Below, in pieces: positions 35,159 to 41,631 of a stretch of 43,293 nt of DNA. The notes beneath the pieces were generated by a model that saw nothing but the letters and a program-made list of their open reading frames with translations, made no database searches and was not told where the DNA came from. Where the stretch lies: the NCBI GenBank assembly GCA_018057705.1, contig JAGPDF010000019.1, positions 26,007 to 69,299 on the forward strand. Direction: 5' to 3'. Source of the stretch: Thermoanaerobaculia bacterium. GTDB taxonomy: Bacteria; Acidobacteriota; Thermoanaerobaculia; Multivoradales; JAGPDF01. The translations under genes and the position numbers were made by a program. Position 1 is the first letter of the stretch; each line of letters begins with the position of its first letter.

Positions 35159-38100
35159 ATGCCCTTCTCCGCCTCGCACTCGCTACGATCGACGCCTGCC
35201 GCCGACCCCTGCGCTCCTGGCAGACGGCGCGAACGGCGACACCACGGGCGCGCTCAGCCCCGGCTGGCCCACGCACTGGTGGCGGCCGCCCTCCTCGCCC
35301 CGGCGCTCCTCGCCGGAGCGGGCTTCCCCAATGCTCCGCAGACTCCAGGCACGCTCCTGTCCGGGCTGCTCGCGCCGAACCAGGGCCGGACGGCGATCCT
35401 CGCGTACCACAACGGCATCCTGTTCTCGGTCCCCGAGGTGCCCTCGAGCGAGCCCGGATCGGATTTCCAGGTGCGCACCTGGGATCTCGCCGACCCGGAA
35501 AATCCGGTTCAGCTCGCCACCTGGGGCGTCACCCCCATGCCGATCAACGCCCACGGCTACCTGCAAAGCGGCGACTACCTCGTCCTCGGTGCCAACTGGC
35601 CGCCGGAGGCCCCCTGGTCGTTTCGCGCCAACCCCGCCTTCGGCAGCCTCACCCGCACGACCTATCCCGATCTTCTCTGCGCCGGCGTCCGCGGCTGTCT
35701 CTTCCAGCCGTTCTTCGTCGGCGACACCTGGTGGAGCTACGGCGCGATCTCCGGCCTCGCGACGATCGAACGAAACGGCGTGGAGCTCGGCAGCTGGGAT
35801 CACCTCGGTCTCACCGGGGTCGTCGGCCATCCGTTCCTGATCGGCAACCTCCTCATCTTCGCCTCCGACCAGAGCCGCACGGGAGTGGCAACCTACGACG
35901 TCTCGGACCCGGCGAATCCGGTGCTCCTCGACGTCTTGACGAGCGGCGGGCCGGGGGGCTATTGGCCGGAGGTCTGGGGCGGGGACGGCAAGCTCTACGT
36001 GGTGTTCCCCTACCGCGACGGCGGCAACGGCATGCAGGTGGTCGACGTCACCGACCCCTCGGATCTCCGGCTGATCGCCGACACCCCGCTGCCGGGCGCG
36101 GCCGCGATGTACGCCCAGTTCCAGGACGAGTTCGCCTTCATCGGCGACCACAAGGTCGACATGCGCACCTTCGAGTCGGTCCTCGACCTCCACGGCGCGA
36201 CCGTGCCGCACACCACCGGCGGTGGCGTCGGCATCGACACCTCGCAGTTCGCCCTGCCGCTCGGCAACCTCCTGGTCACCGGCGGCGTCGGCGAGAACCA
36301 GGGCATGGCGGTCTGGGCGCACCAGGCGGCTCCCGACACGCGCGGGCCGTCGGTCGGCTTCCACATCCCGCGCGCCGGACAGACGAACTACCCCGCCGGC
36401 TCGCCGATCACCCTGCTCATCCACGAGACTCTCGAGACGCCGACCGTCGTCAACGGCGCGACCTTCATCGTCCGCCCGGTGGGCGGCTCGAGCATCGCCG
36501 GCCGGTTGACCTTCGCCTTCGACGACATCCTGACGTTCACCCCCGACCAGCCGCTCTCCGCGAACACGACCTACGAGGTGCTCCTGCCGGCCGGCGGCAT
36601 CGAGGACGCCGCCGGCAACGGCATGGCCGGCTACAGCTTCACCTTCTCCACCGGCTCGACGGTGAACGGCAACTCGCCGCCAACCCTGACCAGCTACGCG
36701 GCCTCACCGTACCCAGCCGCTCCCGGGGAGTCGGTCACTTTCGTCGCGACCGCGGTCGAACCGCAGAGCGAGGCGGTCGAGTACCGGTTCGACTTCGGCG
36801 ACGGCTCGCCGAAGACCGTCTGGGGTGGCGCCAACGCGAACCACACCTACGCGTCCACCGGGCACTTCCGTGCCACCGTTCAGGCGCGCGACCCGCACGG
36901 CGCGATCGCCTCGCGCACCCGCGTCGTCACCGTCGCGGTTCCGCCAGGAGGGCCGTCGCCTGCCGCCAGCACCTCGGTGCTGTGCGACGCCTCCGCCCGC
37001 CGCGTCTGGACGGTGAACCCCGACCACGGCACCGTCGCCGCGCTCGACGCCGACTCGGGGGCGTTCGAGCTCGAGACCGCCGTCTGCGCCAAACCGCGAG
37101 CGCTCGCCCGTGCGGCGGGCGGCGAAATCTGGGTCACCTGCGGCGACGACGACCGCATCCGCGTTCTCGATGCCGGCGGCTCGGTGGTCGACGAGATTCC
37201 GACCGGTTACGGCAGTGGGCCGGCAGGGCTGGTCGCCTCCCCGGCGGGAGAGACGCTCTACGTCGCCCTCGAAGGCCGCGGCGAGGTGCGCCGGATCGAC
37301 GCCGCCTCGCGCCAGACCACCGCGACGCTCACGCTCGGACCGTCGCCGCGGGCGTTGGCGCTCTCGGCCGACGGCGCACGCCTGCTCGTCACCCGCTTCC
37401 TTTCCGACCGCGACTGGGGGGAGGTCTGGGACGTCTCCACGGCGACTCTGACGCTCACCCGCACGATCCGCCTGCCCAAGCTCGGCGGCGACGCCCATCG
37501 CGACAGCACCGCCGATGGCCGCGGCACGCCGAACCAGCTGGTGGCCATCGCCATCTCTCCCACCGGCACCCATGCCTGGGTCGCGGCCACCAAACCGAAC
37601 GTCGAGCGCGGCCATCTCTTCGGCCCCGACCTCGATTCCGACAACACGGTACGGGCGACACTGGTCGAGCTGGCGCTCGCCTCCGGCACCGCCGTGCGGG
37701 CGATCGACCTCGACAACAGCGACTCGCCTTCGGCGCTCGCCTTCTCGCCGCTCGGGGACTACCTCTTCGTGACCCTGCAGGGAGATGACGAGCTCGTGAT
37801 CCTCGACGCCTTCGAAATCGAGAACGCGGCCGGATTGGGCTCGCTCGTCACCCGCCTGGCGACCGGTTCCGCGCCCCAGGGGCTCTGCACGGACGCCGCG
37901 AGCGACCGCATCTTCACGAAGGACTTCCTCGGCCGCACGACCACCCTCTTCGACGCCGGCGACTTCTATGCCGGCGGCTCGATCCAGCTGCCATCGAGCG
38001 CCGTCGAGAGCGCCGGGACGCTCGCCGGCGAGCCGTTGCCGGAGGACGTCCTCGCCGGCAAGCGCCTCTTCTACCATGCGCGCGATCCGCGGATGAGCGC

Positions 38101-39325
38101 CGAGGGCTACCTCTCCTGCGCCACCTGTCATCTCGAAGGCCGCGCCGACGGCCGCGTCTGGGACTTCACCGGCCGCGGCGAGGGGTTGCGCCGCACCCTG
38201 CCCCTGGTCGGCCGGGCGGGGACCGGACAGGGCAACGTCCACTGGAGCGCCAATTTCGACGAGATCCAGGACTTCGAGAACGACATCCGCGACGCCTTCG
38301 GAGGTAACGGCTTCATGGACGACGACGACTACGCCGCGACCGCGGCGCCGCTCGGGCCGCCCAAGGCGGGTCTGTCGATGGACCTCGATCGGCTCGCCGC
38401 CTACGTCGCTTCCCTCGGCAGGACCGCCGTCCCGCGCAGCCCGTACCGCAACGCCGACGGCAGTCTCACGGCCGCCGCGGTCGCCGGCCGGACGCACTTT
38501 CGCGCCCTGGCCTGCACGGCCTGCCACCGCGGCCCCTCCTTCACCGATTCGAGCCTGGGCACAGCGACCCTCCACGACGTCGGAACGTTGCGAACGACGT
38601 CGGGCGGCCGCCTCGGCGGACCGCTCACCGGCATCGACACGCCGACGCTTCTCGGGCTCTGGACGCAGTCGAGCTACCTCCACGACGGCTCGGCTCCGAA
38701 CCTCGACTCCCTCTTCAACACAGCCGGCGGTACCGTCCTGCCGGCCGAGGCGGCGAGCCCCTCTGCCGGCGCCCAGATCGTCAGCAACTACGTCGAGCTC
38801 AACAACGATGACACCGTCCGCGGCAGAGCCTACGCGGCGCTCGGGCCGAACGGGGCGCGCGTGACCTTCGCGGGCGTCGACGGCGGCGCCGGCGGCATCG
38901 GGGCGATCGAGCTCCGCTACAGCAGCTCCGGTGCGGCGCAGGTGGGCGTCGCGGTGAACGGCGTGGCGCAAGATCTCGCCCTGGCGGCGGTCGGCAACAA
39001 CCCCTCGTGGCGCCACACGAACTGGCGGACGGCGCGGCTCGAGGGGGTCGTCTTCGCCGCCGGTGGCACGAACACGCTCGAGATCACCGCCACCAGCGCC
39101 TTCCCCAACCTGAGCCTCGACGAGATCACGGTGACGCGGCCGGACGAGCTCGCGCTCGCCGCCCCGCACCGGGTCGCCGGAGCGCTCGCCCCCGGAGAGC
39201 GCGCCGAGCTCGCGGCCTACCTGTTGCAACTCGACGCCACACCGGAAGACAACCCGGGCGGCGCCCTCTTTCTCGACGGCTTTGCGAGCGGCGGCACGGG
39301 CGCCTGGTCCTCGACCGTGCCCTGA
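35159..39325 (+). CDS. Secreted multidomain diheme cytochrome / beta-propeller protein
   Basis: The 1388-residue product starts at the ATG at 35159 behind GAGGAG. The Arg-rich start and hydrophobic 'LVAAALLAPALLAGAGF' suggest secretion. Domains in order: an LVIVD-like propeller (about 55-390, 'VATYDVSDPANPVLLDVL'); an Ig-like Big_5 domain (394-500, 'LTFTPDQPLSANTTYEV'); a PKD domain (507-597, 'YRFDFGDGSPKTVW'); a YVTN-type propeller (600-935); a diheme c-type peroxidase-like module with Cys987-x2-Cys-His991 and Cys1119-x2-Cys-His1123; a CBM6-like domain (about 1207-1328). The tail 'LFLDGFASGGTGAWSSTVP' closes the protein. An extracellular redox or polymer-attacking role is inferred; no substrate is visible. 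Confidence 0.85.
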   Translation: MPFSASHSLRSTPAADPCAPGRRRERRHHGRAQPRLAHALVAAALLAPALLAGAGFPNAPQTPGTLLSGLLAPNQGRTAILAYHNGILFSVPEVPSSEPGSDFQVRTWDLADPENPVQLATWGVTPMPINAHGYLQSGDYLVLGANWPPEAPWSFRANPAFGSLTRTTYPDLLCAGVRGCLFQPFFVGDTWWSYGAISGLATIERNGVELGSWDHLGLTGVVGHPFLIGNLLIFASDQSRTGVATYDVSDPANPVLLDVLTSGGPGGYWPEVWGGDGKLYVVFPYRDGGNGMQVVDVTDPSDLRLIADTPLPGAAAMYAQFQDEFAFIGDHKVDMRTFESVLDLHGATVPHTTGGGVGIDTSQFALPLGNLLVTGGVGENQGMAVWAHQAAPDTRGPSVGFHIPRAGQTNYPAGSPITLLIHETLETPTVVNGATFIVRPVGGSSIAGRLTFAFDDILTFTPDQPLSANTTYEVLLPAGGIEDAAGNGMAGYSFTFSTGSTVNGNSPPTLTSYAASPYPAAPGESVTFVATAVEPQSEAVEYRFDFGDGSPKTVWGGANANHTYASTGHFRATVQARDPHGAIASRTRVVTVAVPPGGPSPAASTSVLCDASARRVWTVNPDHGTVAALDADSGAFELETAVCAKPRALARAAGGEIWVTCGDDDRIRVLDAGGSVVDEIPTGYGSGPAGLVASPAGETLYVALEGRGEVRRIDAASRQTTATLTLGPSPRALALSADGARLLVTRFLSDRDWGEVWDVSTATLTLTRTIRLPKLGGDAHRDSTADGRGTPNQLVAIAISPTGTHAWVAATKPNVERGHLFGPDLDSDNTVRATLVELALASGTAVRAIDLDNSDSPSALAFSPLGDYLFVTLQGDDELVILDAFEIENAAGLGSLVTRLATGSAPQGLCTDAASDRIFTKDFLGRTTTLFDAGDFYAGGSIQLPSSAVESAGTLAGEPLPEDVLAGKRLFYHARDPRMSAEGYLSCATCHLEGRADGRVWDFTGRGEGLRRTLPLVGRAGTGQGNVHWSANFDEIQDFENDIRDAFGGNGFMDDDDYAATAAPLGPPKAGLSMDLDRLAAYVASLGRTAVPRSPYRNADGSLTAAAVAGRTHFRALACTACHRGPSFTDSSLGTATLHDVGTLRTTSGGRLGGPLTGIDTPTLLGLWTQSSYLHDGSAPNLDSLFNTAGGTVLPAEAASPSAGAQIVSNYVELNNDDTVRGRAYAALGPNGARVTFAGVDGGAGGIGAIELRYSSSGAAQVGVAVNGVAQDLALAAVGNNPSWRHTNWRTARLEGVVFAAGGTNTLEITATSAFPNLSLDEITVTRPDELALAAPHRVAGALAPGERAELAAYLLQLDATPEDNPGGALFLDGFASGGTGAWSSTVP

Positions 39326-39343
39326 GGCGGTTATCATCGCGGC

Positions 39344-40024
39344 GTGGCCGCATCCCCGCTCCTTGCCACCGCTCGACGGATCGCCGGCTACGGCGCCCTC
39401 TGCGGTCTGCTGCTCGCCGCGCTGCGCTTCACCGAGTACCGCTTCCTGGTGCTCGAGCACTCGGTCGAGATCTGGGGCGGGCTCATCGCCGCCCTCTTCG
39501 CGACGCTCGGGATCTTCCTCGGCCTGCGCCTCACCCGCACCCGCGTCGAGAGGGTCCTCGTCCCGGTCGAAGTGCCCATCCCGGTGCCGGCCGGCGTGCC
39601 CGTTCCGGGGGGCACCCCGTTTTCGGTCGACGAGCGCCGCCGGAAAGAGCTGGGCGTCACCGCCCGCGAGCTCGAGATCCTCGGGCTCATCGCCGCAGGC
39701 CTCTCCAACCGCGAGATCGCCGAACGCCTCTTCGTCAGCGAGAACACCGTGAAGACCCACTCGAGCCGGCTGTTCGACAAGCTGGGAGCCCGCCGAAGGA
39801 CGCAGGCGGTGCAGCTCGGCCAGGCCGCAGGCCTGCTCCCCCCGGGGCCGCAGGCCCCTTTCCCAGTACCGCAGGCCCCTTTCCCGGTGCCGCAGGGCCC
39901 TTTCCAGGTACCGCAGGCCCCTTTCCCAGTACCGCCGGGCTCCTCTCCGGCGGGAGCCCTCACCCGAAAGCACGAAATCGGGCGAGAATCGCCCGGTACA
40001 GCGAAAAATCACTCGAACGGGTGA
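39344..40024 (+). CDS. Membrane-anchored LuxR-type transcriptional regulator
   Basis: The 226-residue product uses a GTG start at 39344. Two N-terminal TM helices (about 14-30 and 43-62) precede a charged linker ('VERVLVPVEVPIPVPAGVPV'). A GerE/LuxR helix-turn-helix is at about 102-165 ('GVTARELEILGLIAAGLSNREIAERLFVSENTVKTHSSRLFDKLG'-type core, shown here in part). The C-terminus carries four Pro-Gln-x-Pro-Phe-(P/Q)-Val units. Regulators of this layout are commonly paired with DUF4199 genes, as here 87 bp downstream. The signal is unknown. The only 18-bp gap to the large secreted protein allows co-transcription. Confidence 0.87.
   Translation: MAASPLLATARRIAGYGALCGLLLAALRFTEYRFLVLEHSVEIWGGLIAALFATLGIFLGLRLTRTRVERVLVPVEVPIPVPAGVPVPGGTPFSVDERRRKELGVTARELEILGLIAAGLSNREIAERLFVSENTVKTHSSRLFDKLGARRRTQAVQLGQAAGLLPPGPQAPFPVPQAPFPVPQGPFQVPQAPFPVPPGSSPAGALTRKHEIGRESPGTAKNHSNG
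39848..39931 (+). repeat. 21-bp tandem repeat, four copies, in the LuxR-type gene
   Basis: Four 21-bp units start at 39848, 39869, 39890 and 39911; the first and last are identical. They encode the heptapeptide Pro-Gln-Ala-Pro-Phe-Pro-Val with minor changes, behind the DNA-binding domain. Confidence 0.9.
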
Positions 40025-40111
40025 CGACGGCGGCGCGGCGCAGGACCTATCGTCCGCACCGGATCGCGGCATCGAAGCCGCTGCTCCCCGCCGTCACAGG
40101 AGACGAAAGCC

Positions 40112-40627
40112 ATGTCGATGAAGCGCACGATTCTCACCTGGGGCCTGATCGCGGGCGTCGTCTCGATCAGCATGATGCTCGCCACCATGCCGTTCGCCGA
40201 CCGCATCGGCTTCGAGTACGGCATGGTGATCGGCTATACCGCGCTGGTGCTTTCGGCGCTGCTGATCTTCCCCGGCATGCGCTCGTATCGCGACAGCGTC
40301 GCCGGAGGCAAAATGAGCTTCGGCAGGGGCTTTCTCGTCGGCCTGGGCATCGCCGCGGTGGCGTCGGTCTGCTACGGCATCGTCTGGGCGATCGTCTACG
40401 CCAACTTCATGCCCGACTTCTGTGACAAGTACGCCGCCTTCATGATCGACAAGGTCAAGGCCGCCGGCGGATCGGCGGAGAAGATCGCCGAAGCGACCGC
40501 CCAGGCGGCGCAGATGAAGCGCATGATGGACAATCCGCTGATCAACGCCGCCATGGCCTTCCTCGAGCCGTTCCCGGTCGGCCTCCTCGCCTCGGCGATC
40601 TCGGCCGGCATCCTGCGGAAGAAGTGA
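40112..40627 (+). CDS. DUF4199 membrane protein
   Basis: The 171-residue product has four TM helices (about 7-26, 37-55, 72-95, 147-165). The family pattern includes 'MVIGYTALVLSALLIFPGMRSYRD', 'GGKMSFGRGFLVGLGIAAVAS' and the helical segment 'GGSAEKIAEATAQAAQMKRMMDNP'. The ATG at 40112 follows AGGAGACGAAAGCC. DUF4199 proteins have no assigned activity. The adjacent membrane-anchored LuxR-type gene suggests a signalling pair. Confidence 0.88.
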   Translation: MSMKRTILTWGLIAGVVSISMMLATMPFADRIGFEYGMVIGYTALVLSALLIFPGMRSYRDSVAGGKMSFGRGFLVGLGIAAVASVCYGIVWAIVYANFMPDFCDKYAAFMIDKVKAAGGSAEKIAEATAQAAQMKRMMDNPLINAAMAFLEPFPVGLLASAISAGILRKK

Positions 40628-40670
40628 CCCGGTCCGGTCGCGCGCTCGGCCATTCGCAGATGAGAGCGGA

Positions 40671-40805
40671 GGCGGTATCGTTTCGCGCGCAGGAGACCGG
40701 AGTCCACATCCCGCGGCTTACCCCGTGGCCGCCGATGTTCTCAAGGCGGCCGCTTACGGGGTGCGGGATCGGGACCCGGGGCTCCGAGCACGAAACGATT
40801 CCGCC
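40671..40805. repeat. 135-bp long imperfect inverted repeat
   Basis: The ends GGCGGTATCGTTTCG (40671-40685) and CGAAACGATTCCGCC (40791-40805) pair with one mismatch. The inner part ATCCCGC...GGCCGCC (to 40733) pairs with GGCGGCC...GCGGGAT (40745-40769) around an 11-nt loop. Nearly the whole 135 bp can fold as one hairpin. It lies between the DUF4199 and VOC genes. A miniature mobile element or structured leader are both possible. Confidence 0.7.
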
Positions 40806-40859
40806 GCCGCGCAGGACGAGACGACCCATTCACTCGCTTTCCAAGCTCCGGAGGTTCAC

Positions 40860-41249
40860 ATGCAAAGAGTCACGGGTATCGGAGGCATCTTCTTCAAGGC
40901 GAAGGACCCGGTCGCGCTGCGCGCCTGGTACAAAGAGCACCTCGGCATCGACGTCCAGGATTGGGGGGGCGCGGCCTTTCGCTGGGTCGACGCCGCCGGG
41001 GCTCCGACGGGGGGCACCACGATCTGGAACATCGCCCCGGAAACAACCGACTACTACGCCCCGAGCACGGCGCCGTTCATGGTGAACTACCGCGTCGCCG
41101 ATCTCTCCGCACTCCTCGTCGAGCTGCGCAGGGAGGGCTGCAACGTCGTCGACAAGAGCGGCGAGGACTCCGAATACGGCAAGTTCGGCTGGGTCATCGA
41201 TCCGGAGGGCAACAAGGTCGAGCTCTGGGAACCCCCGGCCGGCGAGTAG
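40860..41249 (+). CDS. VOC-fold (glyoxalase/bleomycin resistance-like) protein
   Basis: The 129-residue product starts at the ATG at 40860 behind CCGGAGG. It shows one vicinal-oxygen-chelate module: 'GIGGIFFKAKDPVALRAWYKEHLGIDV' and 'FMVNYRVADLSALLVELRREGCNVVDKS', ending 'GKFGWVIDPEGNKVELWEPP', where the closing Glu is a typical metal ligand. VOC proteins catalyse isomerisation or ring cleavage, or bind toxic ligands. The first position (Phe in 'IFFKAKDP') lacks the usual His, so metal use is uncertain. A long open reading upstream crosses the hairpin element and is not used. Confidence 0.9.
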   Translation: MQRVTGIGGIFFKAKDPVALRAWYKEHLGIDVQDWGGAAFRWVDAAGAPTGGTTIWNIAPETTDYYAPSTAPFMVNYRVADLSALLVELRREGCNVVDKSGEDSEYGKFGWVIDPEGNKVELWEPPAGE

Positions 41250-41319
41250 GCCGCTGGGACGGTTCCGACACGGCTTCTCTTCTCCGCCCTAACGACGAAG
41301 GGTAGCCGGACCCGCAGCT

Positions 41320-41388
41320 GGGGACATGTGCCTGCCCCAAGCCAACGCTTCGGAGAGCCCCGGCTCCCCTGGGCAGATACGTGCCCCC
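41320..41388. repeat. REP-like hairpin 1
   Basis: GGGGACATGTGCCTGCCC (41320-41337) faces GGGCAGATACGTGCCCCC (41371-41388); 14 of 18 positions pair. The GGGGACA start recurs in the two following elements. Similar GGGACA palindromes are associated in other genomes with REP-type sequences. Confidence 0.6.
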
Positions 41389-41414
41389 GGCGTACCGTCG
41401 GAGGTCGCGTGCTC

Positions 41415-41512
41415 GGAAAAATTGGTGACAGTTACCTGATTTCGCCCGGCGTCCGCTCCGAGCCGCAGGTCTTCAACTTGGGCGAAATGAGGTAACTGTC
41501 ACCAGTTTTTCC
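41415..41512. repeat. REP-like hairpin 2, 33-bp arms
   Basis: The 33-nt arm at 41415-41447 (core GGTGACAGTTACCT) pairs with 41480-41512 at 31 of 33 positions around a 32-nt loop. Each arm also contains the small palindrome GGTGACAGTTACC. This is the strongest inverted repeat of the window besides the attC palindrome. Confidence 0.88.
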
Positions 41513-41545
41513 ACTTTGGATCCCGAGCGCCCCTCGCGTCGCGGT

Positions 41546-41596
41546 GGGACAGCCCTGAAAAGCCGCCTCCGAGAATTGGGGACAGTCCCTGAAAGC
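41546..41596 (+). repeat. REP-like direct pair
   Basis: GGGACAGCCCTGAAAAGC (41546-41563) and GGGGACAGTCCCTGAAAGC (41578-41596) are direct copies with small changes. They share the GGGACA motif with hairpins 1 and 2. The whole 41250-41631 stretch has no gene. Confidence 0.6.
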
Positions 41597-41631
41597 TCGC
41601 TGATCTCCGGCGGTCTGACTCCGGGGGCGAA

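Noticed and set aside
39848-39931. CRISPR-like repeat array
   Set aside because: The 21-bp units are directly adjacent without spacers, are in frame and encode a Pro-rich tail.
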